DNA of 64,000 bases. It comes from Nordella sp. HKS 07 (GTDB taxonomy: Bacteria > Pseudomonadota > Alphaproteobacteria > Rhizobiales > Aestuariivirgaceae). The stretch spans positions 5,598,001-5,662,000 of the forward strand of contig NZ_CP049258.1 of NCBI RefSeq assembly GCF_011046735.1, written 5' to 3'. Position numbers and translations under genes: made by a program. The notes under the pieces are model-generated. The model was not told the origin of the DNA and made no database searches. It worked only from the letters and a program-made list of their open reading frames with translations. Numbering within the stretch: position 1 is the first letter of the stretch; every line of letters starts with the position of its first letter. Positions 24,729 through 32,720 of the stretch are shown in pieces.

Positions 24729-25849
24729 GGTTCAGACCCAAGCAGCCGCACCTTCTGGCCGGGATAGAGAGCCTGCACGCCCGCTGTGACCACGATCTCG
24801 CCGACGTCAAGTCCGCCGGAAAGGGCGACAGTCGCCGGATCGAAGCGCATGACATCGACATTGCGCATCGATACCGTGAGGTTCGACGGATCGACGACCC
24901 ATACGGCGGGCTGCTGTCCGCCTCTCGTCAAGCTCGACGCCGGCACCTCGATGAAGGGAACCGCCTCCATCTCCATTCGGCCATTGACGGTGGCGCCCAG
25001 CCGCATCAGCTCCGGCGGATCGGTCAGCCCGACCTTGACCTCGAAGGTCCGGGTACCCGGATTGGCCTGGGGTGAGACTTCGCGGACACGCCCCTTGGCC
25101 GTGACTGAAGGGTCGCTTGTCAGGCTTACCGTGATCAGCGGGTCGCCGGGGGCTGTGCTGATGACGTTGGCCGGCACGTCGAACACGGCATCGCGACCGT
25201 CCTTGCGGGCCAGCCGGATGATCATCTGCCCGACCTGGACGACCTCGCCTGCCGGCGGGCCGACAGCGATCACGACGCCTGGCGCATCTGCCTTGAGCTC
25301 GGTGAAGCTCAATGCGTCATGCGCGGTATTTAACTGCGCTTCGGCAGCCTCGACCTGCGCTTCGGCGCTCTGGAGCGCCTGCACCGCCTGATCGTGGTTG
25401 GCGCGCGTGGTCCAGCCGCCTTTCATGAGCCTGTCCTGGCGCTCAAAGTGGTTGCGCGCTTTGGTCAGCTCCCCCTGAGCGGACGCCAGATTCGCCTGCG
25501 CCGCCCGGAGCGCGTTCGTCTCGTTCTGGGGTTCGAGCCGGGCAACAATCTGCCCGGCTTCTACTCGGTCACCGAGCTTCATGTGGTTCTCGATCAGCCG
25601 GCCCGAGATCCGAAAACCCAGCGCCACCTCATCCTCAGCCTCGATGCGGCCGGTGAGGAAAACCGGAATGCCGGCTTCATGCCGCTCGGCCGTTACGGTT
25701 CGAACAGCACGCGGGGCCGGGGCGACCGTTTCGATTTCGGACCCGCAGGTCGCAAGCATCGTCGGGAGCACGAAGACAATCAGCGCTATTTTCGCTAAGG
25801 AGCGCTTATCCCCGACATGGCCCGCATGCGTCGTCATTTTCTGCCGCAT
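24725..25849 (-). CDS. RND efflux periplasmic adaptor (MFP/HlyD family) lipoprotein
   Basis: A 374-residue membrane-fusion protein. The N-terminus has a lipobox-like end to its hydrophobic segment (PTMLATCGSE), so it is probably lipid-anchored. Next come the lipoyl half-motif (GRLIENHMKLGDRVEAGQIVA), an alpha-hairpin coiled coil at about 110-180 (AQANLASAQGELTKARNHFE), the second lipoyl half and beta-barrel domains. Two in-frame starts are possible (25849 and 25837) and neither has a clear ribosome site. It is the first gene of the nine-gene pump-Mrp operon. Confidence 0.9.
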   Translation of the reverse strand: MRQKMTTHAGHVGDKRSLAKIALIVFVLPTMLATCGSEIETVAPAPRAVRTVTAERHEAGIPVFLTGRIEAEDEVALGFRISGRLIENHMKLGDRVEAGQIVARLEPQNETNALRAAQANLASAQGELTKARNHFERQDRLMKGGWTTRANHDQAVQALQSAEAQVEAAEAQLNTAHDALSFTELKADAPGVVIAVGPPAGEVVQVGQMIIRLARKDGRDAVFDVPANVISTAPGDPLITVSLTSDPSVTAKGRVREVSPQANPGTRTFEVKVGLTDPPELMRLGATVNGRMEMEAVPFIEVPASSLTRGGQQPAVWVVDPSNLTVSMRNVDVMRFDPATVALSGGLDVGEIVVTAGVQALYPGQKVRLLGSEP

Positions 25850-26291
25850 CGCTTGAACTCACCGGTAGCTCAAAGGCGGTCTTCAATCATCGCCCCTTCG
25901 GCTTTGCGCTTCCAGGTCGCTACGAAGCGCGTCCCAGTCGAAAATTATCTCAGGGCCGCAGGCGCAATCGCGCAACAGTGCCGAAAGTTCGGTCGCTTGG
26001 GTTCGGAATCTTCGGTCACAGTACAGACCACCAGAGTGTTCATGATCGTCGACCTCTGAGGTGTCTTTAGGAAGTATGATCGCCTGCACTTACTACAACA
26101 AGACGCGGCGCCCTCGCTTCCTTGCGGATATCGTAGAATAGGAAGTCCATTCACATCAAGCAAAATGTAAAGACAGGCGAGCGGGAGTTGTGTCATTTTG
26201 ATCGTATTTGTAGGACAATTCTGACTTGTGTGTGTAGCTTATCGGTGATATGTCTGCTTACATATTTGCCGAGTTCAGGATGCAGAGAACT
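25850..26291. other. 440-base divergent regulatory region
   Basis: The stretch separates the minus-strand pump operon from the plus-strand membrane protein genes. It becomes distinctly AT-richer from about 26090 to 26250. On the minus strand a possible 32-codon ORF (ATG at 26043, MNTLVVCTVTEDSEP) has AGAGGT upstream and could be a leader peptide or a decayed gene. I see no clear promoter motif. Confidence 0.3.
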
Positions 26292-26435
26292 ATGGCGTCA
26301 TCATCAGTACAGAAACAGTCGTTATTTGCGCTGACCGGCATAGTCGTTGGCTCCGTGGTCGGCGCGCTTGCCCGCGTCATTCAGTCTGTGGCTCAGCGAA
26401 AACCCGATCTCGATGCGGGCGTCTTCGCTGATTGA
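26292..26435 (+). CDS. Possible 47-residue single-helix protein, coupled to the next gene
   Basis: The frame MASSSVQKQSLFALTGIVVG... holds one hydrophobic segment (about 9-27), then a basic and acidic tail. Its TGA stop overlaps the TTG start of the following gene, as expected for translational coupling. Upstream in-frame ATGs (26250, 26280) are alternatives. No good ribosome site is seen, so the gene is uncertain. Confidence 0.35.
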   Translation: MASSSVQKQSLFALTGIVVGSVVGALARVIQSVAQRKPDLDAGVFAD

Positions 26436-28126
26436 ACGTGCAAAAGACCCGTCTCTCAGACTTCGCGCCGCTTAGCCCCGCCGAAGAACGCATTATCGCT
26501 GAACTGGGGCACGGCGATTTCGATCGGCTCGGTGACGGATTGGTGCCCGCGGAGCCCGACCCCACGCGCTATGTGAGGGCGGAACTGTTGCGGTTCATCC
26601 TGGTCGGCGGCGATGAAGCAAGCCGGCCCCATGAGAAAGGGATAAGAGTCAGTGGGGGATGGATAGGCGGGACACTGGACCTCGAGGGTTGCCGTATTCC
26701 GCACGACATCAGGCTCAAGGACTGCTTTCTTGAGGCTGTGCCGAATCTGCGCTCGGCAATTATCGACAATCTCTTCCTTGATGGTTCGGTTCTCCCGGGC
26801 CTCCAGGCCGATCGCATCGAGGCTCGCGGCGGCTTTCATCTGCGCGGCGCCACGATTACGGGTGAGATGTCGCTGAGCAGCAGCCGGCTCGGAGGCAGCT
26901 TCGAGTGTGATTCGGCCACCATCAACTGCCCCGATCAATGGGCGATAATTGCAGAAGGACTCACGGCGCGTAGTCTGTTTCTGCGCGGCGCTACGGTGAA
27001 TGGGGGGATCAATATAGCCGGGGCTCGGTTAGGCGCTGACCTTGATTTTACCGGGGCGACGATCAGCCGGCCGGCCGGGGTCGCCATCCATGCGGAGACC
27101 CTCGATGCGGGCGGCGGCGTCATCTTGCGCGGAGCTACCGTAGCTGGAGAGACGCGGCTCCTTGGGGCGAGACTGGACGGGGACCTTGACGCGACCGGTG
27201 CCAAGCTCAAGCAACCCGGTGATTTTGCTCTTCTTGTCAACCGAGCCACCGTCCGGGGCGGTTTTTTCCTTTGCAAAGATGCAGCTGTGGACGGCGTCCT
27301 CGACCTGACCGGTGCATCGTTCGATACAATCCATGACGATGAAGCATGCTGGCCGGCCAAAACCAATCTGCTCCTCAATCGATGTCTCTACAACGCCTTC
27401 ATTGGCGGTCCGGTGGATGCTGTCCGGCGTCTGGATTGGCTTTCGCGTCAAGAACCGGCCCGCTGGGGCGAAGACTTCTGGCCGCAACCCTTTGAACAAC
27501 TGGCCCAAGTATTTCGCGAAATGGGCCATGACGAAGACGCCCGCACCGTTCTCATCGCCAAGGAGCGTCTGCAACGGCGCGCCAGACGGCAAAGGACATC
27601 CAACCGTCTGTGGCGGCAAGCGCTGTCGGTCAAGGACGGCATTCTTGGGATAACAGTAGGCTACGGACGGCAGCCATTGCGCTCATTTGTTTGGCTGTTC
27701 TTATTCTGGGCAATTGGTGTCGGCGTCTTCGGATTTGCCGATGCGCACTCTGCGCTGAAGCCCAACAGTCCCGTCATTTTGCGCTCCCCCGAGTGGACCA
27801 TGTGCGGTTTGCCGCTCGGCGAGCAGGTTTTCATGCCGGCAACAGAGCAATGGGCGAAGGGTCGCGCCGCTGAGGGGCAGTCACAGCTCGATTGCTTCAG
27901 ATCGCAGCGGGAGGCGCTGAGCTACCAGGCATTCAATGCCTGGATGTACTCGCTCGACACTCTGTTTCCAGTGCTGGAGGTCGGCCAGAAGCAGTTCTGG
28001 CGGCCGGACACGACGAAAAAGTGGGGTTCTCTTGTCATGGCTTATTTTTATTTTCAGGCCGTCGTCGGTTGGGCTTTGAGCTTGCTTGCCATTGCCGGCT
28101 TCTCCGGTCTGGTCAAATCGAAATGA
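26432..28126 (+). CDS. Beta-helix repeat protein with C-terminal two-helix channel-like domain
   Basis: A 564-residue protein. Residues about 70-300 are short repeats of the form (L)xGATxxGxxxLxGARLxxDLD, suggesting a right-handed beta-helix or bactofilin-like stack. A basic linker (about 355-400) follows. The C-terminal 165 residues have a helix at about 410-430, a soluble loop, the stretch AWMYSLDTLFPVLEVGQKQF and a last helix at about 530-555. The S-L-D-T-L-x-P part recalls the pore loop of two-helix ion channels, but the selectivity filter is not the K+ type. The start is a TTG overlapping the preceding stop; a GTG at 26438 is possible. Role unknown. Confidence 0.6.
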   Translation: MNVQKTRLSDFAPLSPAEERIIAELGHGDFDRLGDGLVPAEPDPTRYVRAELLRFILVGGDEASRPHEKGIRVSGGWIGGTLDLEGCRIPHDIRLKDCFLEAVPNLRSAIIDNLFLDGSVLPGLQADRIEARGGFHLRGATITGEMSLSSSRLGGSFECDSATINCPDQWAIIAEGLTARSLFLRGATVNGGINIAGARLGADLDFTGATISRPAGVAIHAETLDAGGGVILRGATVAGETRLLGARLDGDLDATGAKLKQPGDFALLVNRATVRGGFFLCKDAAVDGVLDLTGASFDTIHDDEACWPAKTNLLLNRCLYNAFIGGPVDAVRRLDWLSRQEPARWGEDFWPQPFEQLAQVFREMGHDEDARTVLIAKERLQRRARRQRTSNRLWRQALSVKDGILGITVGYGRQPLRSFVWLFLFWAIGVGVFGFADAHSALKPNSPVILRSPEWTMCGLPLGEQVFMPATEQWAKGRAAEGQSQLDCFRSQREALSYQAFNAWMYSLDTLFPVLEVGQKQFWRPDTTKKWGSLVMAYFYFQAVVGWALSLLAIAGFSGLVKSK

Positions 28127-28283
28127 GTTTGATCTATCGGATCCGAGCCAGTTGGGACGGTGTAACCCCGACTTGTCCCGTATGCGGGTGCTCTGAGGCA
28201 GTGCAACTTCTGGCTTTAACAGATCGTCAAATGGCGTTATCCTTAGTAACGGCACAGGCCCTCTCTGAGCGCACGAGGACTCC

Positions 28284-29834
28284 ATGAGTAAAGCCGTGGC
28301 AGCCAACCAAACTTCAATGCAACGGTTTCTGAATGCCGTTGAGCGGGTCGGGAACATGGTTCCGCACCCGGTAGTCATCTTCCTTATCCTGATTGCCATT
28401 GTCATTGTCCTCTCGGCGATACTTGGCATGTTCTCGGCTGGCGTAACCTTGGAACAGATCAATCCGGATACGCATAAGGTCGAACAGGTGACGACCCAGA
28501 TCCGCAGCCTCCTGAACGCCGAAGGCATTCGATTCATCTATACCTCGCTGATCCCGAACTTCATGAACTTCACCGCCGTCGGACTGATGATCGGCGCCAT
28601 GATCGGCGCGGGCGTCGCGGAGGAATCCGGTTTAATAAACGCTCTTATCCGCAAACTTGTTTTGGTATCGCCCGCCTGGGCTCTCACCTATATCCTCGCC
28701 TTCTGCGGCATCCTGTCGAGCGTTGCCGCGGATGCCGGCTATCTTGTCCTGCTGCCCCTAGCGGGTGTCGCCTATTTAAGCGTGGGGCGCCATCCCTTGG
28801 CTGGGTTGGCTCTCGGTTTCGCGGCGGTGGCCGGCGCCTTCACCGTCAACATGCTGATCAAGCCGCTCGATGCGGTCCTGGTCGAATTCACCAACGATGC
28901 CGCGCGCCTTGTCGACCCGAACATTTCGATTGGCCTTGCGTCGAACGTCTTCTTCTCCATCGTTTCCGTCATTTTCCTCACCGTCCTGATCGCTTTTATC
29001 ACGGACAGGATCGTCGCGCCGCGCCTTGGACCTTACAAGCCGGAGGCGGCCTCCGCGGCGAGCAAGGGCACGGAGAGCAGCGAGCTTACGCCGGCCGAAC
29101 AGCGGGGCTTGAAATTTGCCCTCTACGGCTTGATCGGTCTTCTGGTGGTATTCGCTTTGCTGACGCTGCCGCCGGGAGCGCCGCTGCGCAATCCCGACAC
29201 TGGCGAACTCATCGGCAACTCACCCTTCATGAATGGTTTGATTGCCTTGATCATGCTTGCGTTCCTTGTCACAGGCTGGACCTTCGGTATCGGCGCCGGC
29301 ACCCTGCGCACCTTGTCCGATGTCATCAAGGCGATGGAGAAGGCGGTTGCCGGCCTTGGCGGTACGATCTTTCTGTTCTTTGTGTTGAGTCAGTTCGTGG
29401 CCTATTTCACCTTCACGAACATAGGCACGGTCATGGCGCTATCGCTGGCGGGCACGCTGCAGGCGATGAATGTCGGGCCTCTCGCACTTCTGATTGGCTT
29501 CATCGTGGTCGTAGCGATTATCGATCTCCTGCTGACCGGCGCGATTGCGAAATGGGCGATATTCGCTCCTGTCTTCGTTCCTTTGCTTCTCAAACTCGGC
29601 GTCGAGCCGGAATCGGTCCTCGCCGCCTATAGAGTTGGCGACTCCCCCATGAACGCGATCACTCCGCTGAATGCCTATTTCGCATTGATGGTGGGCTTCA
29701 CCCAAAAGTACGATCCAAAGTCCGGCGTGGGCACGGTCGTGTCGCTGATGCTGCCTTACGTCGTGTGGATTTTTGTCCTGTGGACGGCTCTTTTCGCTCT
29801 GTGGCAGGTGCTTGGACTGCCTTGGGGACTTTGA
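28284..29834 (+). CDS. AbgT family transporter (p-aminobenzoyl-glutamate type)
   Basis: A 516-residue inner-membrane transporter of the AbgT family with the typical N-terminus (RFLNAVERVGNMVPHPVVIF), SSVAADAGYLVLLPLAGVAY, PLDAVLVEFTNDA and the late GDSPMNAITPLNAYFALMVG motif. AbgT takes up p-aminobenzoyl-glutamate; the MtrF branch exports sulfonamides. The next gene is an M20 peptidase 33 bases downstream, as in abg loci, which favours uptake and hydrolysis of an amide-linked or dipeptide-like substrate. Confidence 0.9.
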   Translation: MSKAVAANQTSMQRFLNAVERVGNMVPHPVVIFLILIAIVIVLSAILGMFSAGVTLEQINPDTHKVEQVTTQIRSLLNAEGIRFIYTSLIPNFMNFTAVGLMIGAMIGAGVAEESGLINALIRKLVLVSPAWALTYILAFCGILSSVAADAGYLVLLPLAGVAYLSVGRHPLAGLALGFAAVAGAFTVNMLIKPLDAVLVEFTNDAARLVDPNISIGLASNVFFSIVSVIFLTVLIAFITDRIVAPRLGPYKPEAASAASKGTESSELTPAEQRGLKFALYGLIGLLVVFALLTLPPGAPLRNPDTGELIGNSPFMNGLIALIMLAFLVTGWTFGIGAGTLRTLSDVIKAMEKAVAGLGGTIFLFFVLSQFVAYFTFTNIGTVMALSLAGTLQAMNVGPLALLIGFIVVVAIIDLLLTGAIAKWAIFAPVFVPLLLKLGVEPESVLAAYRVGDSPMNAITPLNAYFALMVGFTQKYDPKSGVGTVVSLMLPYVVWIFVLWTALFALWQVLGLPWGL

Positions 29835-29867
29835 GATCCGAATTACGGAACAGAGAGGTTAGTGATC

Positions 29868-31070
29868 ATGGGCAGTGCTGCGGTTCCACTCGATGTTGCT
29901 TCGGCTGAGGCACATCTGATGCGTTTTCTTTCAGTCGAGGGCGTTACGGGCAAAGAGGCCGCCATCGCGGCGGCGGTATCGGACGAGTTGAAAAAGGTCG
30001 GGGTGCCCGCCTCGGCCATTAGTTTCGACGACGCCAACAAACGAATTCCGCTGCCGACGGAGACCGGCAACCTGATCGTTGATCTTCCGGGAACAAAACC
30101 CGGTCCGCGCCTTATGTTTGCGACTCATCTCGATACCGTTCCGCTTTGTGCGGGGGCCAAGGCGAAACGCGAGGGAAACCGCATCGTCTCCGACGGAACG
30201 ACCGCGTTGGGAGGGGACAACCGTACCGGCTGCGGCGTGCTGGTGACACTCGCCGAGACGCTCATCAAGCATAAGCTTCCACACCCGCCCATAACCTTGC
30301 TCTTTACTGTTCGCGAGGAGAGCGGTCTGCACGGAGCGCGCGAGCTCAAGCCCAAGAGCCTCGGAGATCCCATCATGTGCATCAATGTCGACAGTCAGAA
30401 GCCTGCCGACCTGATCATCGGGGCGATCGGCCAGGAAAACTGGCAGGTTGAAATTAAAGGCACAGCCGCGCATGCGGGTCTCGCGCCCGAAAGGGGAATA
30501 TCGGCGACCCTCGTTGGCGCTATCGGATTGGCCGATGCCCGTAAAGAAGGCTGGTTCGGCAAGGTCACCAAGAAAGACGGTCATGGCACGAGCAATGTCG
30601 GAATATTCGGCGGCAAGGACGGCAAGGCCGCCGGCGATGCGACGAATGTCGTAACGGACTATGCGTTCGTTAAGGGCGAGGCGCGCAGCCCGGAAGCAGC
30701 GTTCGCCACGAAGATTGCCGAGGGCTTCAAATCTTCATTTGCGCGCGCCAAGTCCGAGGTTACTGATGTCGACGGCGGGACTGCCGAGGTCAAGTTCGAG
30801 CATGCCGCATCATATCCGCCATTTCGGCTTGCTGAAGACAGCCCTGCTGTGCGGCACGCCACGGCGGGCATGAAAAAACTCGGCATCAAGGTCAATTTGA
30901 TTTTTTCGCCGGGCGGGCTCGATGCTAACTGGCTCGACAAGCACGGTATTCCGACCGTAACCATTGGCTCTGGGCAAAGGGAAGTGCATACAATCAAGGA
31001 ATATGTCGAGCTGGATGATTATGCAGAGGGCTGCCGTCTGGCCATTGTGTTAGCCACAATCGAGACGTGA
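29868..31070 (+). CDS. M20 family metallopeptidase (PepT/aminoacyl-hydrolase-like)
   Basis: A 400-residue, two-zinc cytosolic hydrolase. Metal and catalytic residues are visible in order: MFATHLDTVP (His and catalytic Asp), LGGDNRTGCG (bridging Asp), FTVREESGLHGA (catalytic Glu and ligand Glu), CINVDSQK (Asp) and near the end REVHTIKEYVEL (His). The dimerisation domain lies at about 185-300. The ATG at 29868 has AGAGAGG 9 bases upstream; the GTG at 29862 is an alternative. It is paired with the AbgT transporter and probably cleaves its substrate. Confidence 0.88.
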   Translation: MGSAAVPLDVASAEAHLMRFLSVEGVTGKEAAIAAAVSDELKKVGVPASAISFDDANKRIPLPTETGNLIVDLPGTKPGPRLMFATHLDTVPLCAGAKAKREGNRIVSDGTTALGGDNRTGCGVLVTLAETLIKHKLPHPPITLLFTVREESGLHGARELKPKSLGDPIMCINVDSQKPADLIIGAIGQENWQVEIKGTAAHAGLAPERGISATLVGAIGLADARKEGWFGKVTKKDGHGTSNVGIFGGKDGKAAGDATNVVTDYAFVKGEARSPEAAFATKIAEGFKSSFARAKSEVTDVDGGTAEVKFEHAASYPPFRLAEDSPAVRHATAGMKKLGIKVNLIFSPGGLDANWLDKHGIPTVTIGSGQREVHTIKEYVELDDYAEGCRLAIVLATIET

Positions 31071-31100
31071 CAACAACGCGTAGAATACGCGGGCTTGCAT

Positions 31101-31316
31101 TCACGTCGCCTGAGACAGGGCGAGTTCGCAGGTGGCTTCTTCGCCCGCCTGGCCTCGCGAAGCGGCCTGGTCGAAATAGGCTTTTTTCGCAAACGCGCCG
31201 CCATGGATGAGGATCGCCACGGCAGCCAGAGCGAGCAGGATCATCGCCCAGATCGCTGGACGCGCAACCAAGCGCTTGCTCACCGCCACATGAGGCGTAT
31301 GGCGCCTTCCTCCCAT
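31101..31316 (-). pseudogene. Truncated copy of the DctB-like sensor kinase 5' end
   Basis: The first 56 codons repeat the N-terminus of the kinase at 8766, with six differences (MGGRRHxPHVAVSKRL..., ending AYFDQAASRGQ). About 60 bases of leader upstream are also related. After GQ the frame continues for 15 unrelated codons (AGEEATCELALSQAT) and stops. Most base changes are synonymous or conservative, so it probably came from a working paralogue that later lost everything but its start. Related DNA spans 31156-31375. Confidence 0.8.
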
Positions 31317-31462
31317 GGCCTGTCCTGCACGCGCGCCCCATGTCGCACAACAGGGGCCGGGTCCCGGGGCTCCGGCCAACCCGCCCCTTAACTTTATGCA
31401 ATTTTGCGGCGGCAGGGGGCTTTGCTATCTTGCCGTTTCCCGTCGACGATGCGGATCGTGAC

Positions 31463-32677
31463 ATGACTGAGGTGAACCCGGCGCGCCGGCAGACCATTCC
31501 GGTCGGCATATGGGTGCTCGGCTTCGTCTCGATGCTCATGGACATCTCTTCCGAGATGATCCACGCGCTGTTGCCCATCTACATGGTGACGGTGCTTGGC
31601 ACCTCGGCGCTGACCGTCGGCGTCATCGAGGGCATCGCCGAGGCAACCGCCTCGATCACAAAGATATTCTCGGGCGCGCTCAGCGACTGGCTCGGCAAGC
31701 GCAAGGTGCTGGCGGCTCTGGGTTATAGCCTCGCCGCCCTGACCAAGCCGATCTTTCCCCTGGCGCCGTCGGTCGGCTGGCTGATCGCGGCGCGTTTCAT
31801 CGACCGGATCGGCAAGGGGATCCGCGGCGCCCCGCGCGACGCGCTCGTCGCCGATCTGGCGCCGCCGCAGCTGCGCGGCGCCGCCTTCGGCCTGCGCCAG
31901 TCGCTCGACACGCTGGGTGCCTTCATCGGGCCGCTCATCGCCATCGCGGTGATGTGGGCGAGCGTCAATGATTTCAGAACCGTGTTCTGGATCGCCGTTG
32001 TCCCGGCCTTCCTCTCCGCCGGCCTCATCATAGTCGCTGTCAAGGAGCCGGAGCGGCCCAAGGATCTGCGCCGCGTCCGCATGCCGCTGCATCGCGACGA
32101 GATCGGGCGCCTGGGCGCCACCTATTGGTGGGTGGTCGTGATCGCAGCGATCTTCACGCTGGCGCGCTTCAGCGAAGCCTTCCTGGTGCTGCGGGCTCAG
32201 TCGCTCGGTCTGCCGGTGATGCTGATTCCGGTCGTCATGGTGATCATGAGCCTCGTTTATGCGCTCTCCGCCTACCCGGTCGGCATCCTGGCCGACCGCA
32301 TGAACAAGATCACCCTGCTGATGCTCGGCCTCGTGCTGCTCGCCGGCGCCGACATCGTGCTGAGCCTTGCACAAGGCATGGCCGGTCTCGCCATGGGTGT
32401 CGTGCTGTGGGGATTGCATATGGGGTTCACGCAAGGCCTGCTGGCGGCCCTGGTCGCCGACACGGCGCCGCCCGAATTACGCGGCACAGCCTTCGGCATG
32501 TTCAATCTGGTTACCGGCATCGCTCTGTTGCTCGCCAGCATCCTGGCGGGCGCGTTATGGGATGGTGTCGGGCCGCAAGGCACATTTCTCGCCGGGGCTG
32601 GCTTTGCCTTGCTGACGCTGGCCGGGCTCGTCGTTGTCAGACGCCGGCTGAGCGGGGAGGGCAGGGCTCATGTATGA
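31463..32677 (+). CDS. MFS transporter
   Basis: A 404-residue, 12-helix major facilitator. It opens with the sub-family stretch VLGFVSMLMDISSEMIHALL and has the loop 2-3 motif GALSDWLGKRKVLAALG, RIGKGIRGAPRDALVADLAP after helix 4, and a second-half GILADRMNKITLLMLG. Relatives are annotated as drug or sugar efflux permeases; the substrate is unknown. The start at 31463 (MTEVNP) was chosen because upstream in-frame codons back to 31340 overlap the leader of the kinase fragment. The DedA-PAP2 gene follows in 43 bases. Confidence 0.87.
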   Translation: MTEVNPARRQTIPVGIWVLGFVSMLMDISSEMIHALLPIYMVTVLGTSALTVGVIEGIAEATASITKIFSGALSDWLGKRKVLAALGYSLAALTKPIFPLAPSVGWLIAARFIDRIGKGIRGAPRDALVADLAPPQLRGAAFGLRQSLDTLGAFIGPLIAIAVMWASVNDFRTVFWIAVVPAFLSAGLIIVAVKEPERPKDLRRVRMPLHRDEIGRLGATYWWVVVIAAIFTLARFSEAFLVLRAQSLGLPVMLIPVVMVIMSLVYALSAYPVGILADRMNKITLLMLGLVLLAGADIVLSLAQGMAGLAMGVVLWGLHMGFTQGLLAALVADTAPPELRGTAFGMFNLVTGIALLLASILAGALWDGVGPQGTFLAGAGFALLTLAGLVVVRRRLSGEGRAHV

Positions 32678-32720
32678 GATCGATGCCCGTTTCATCACCA
32701 GGGTTCTTTAGGCGACCTGC

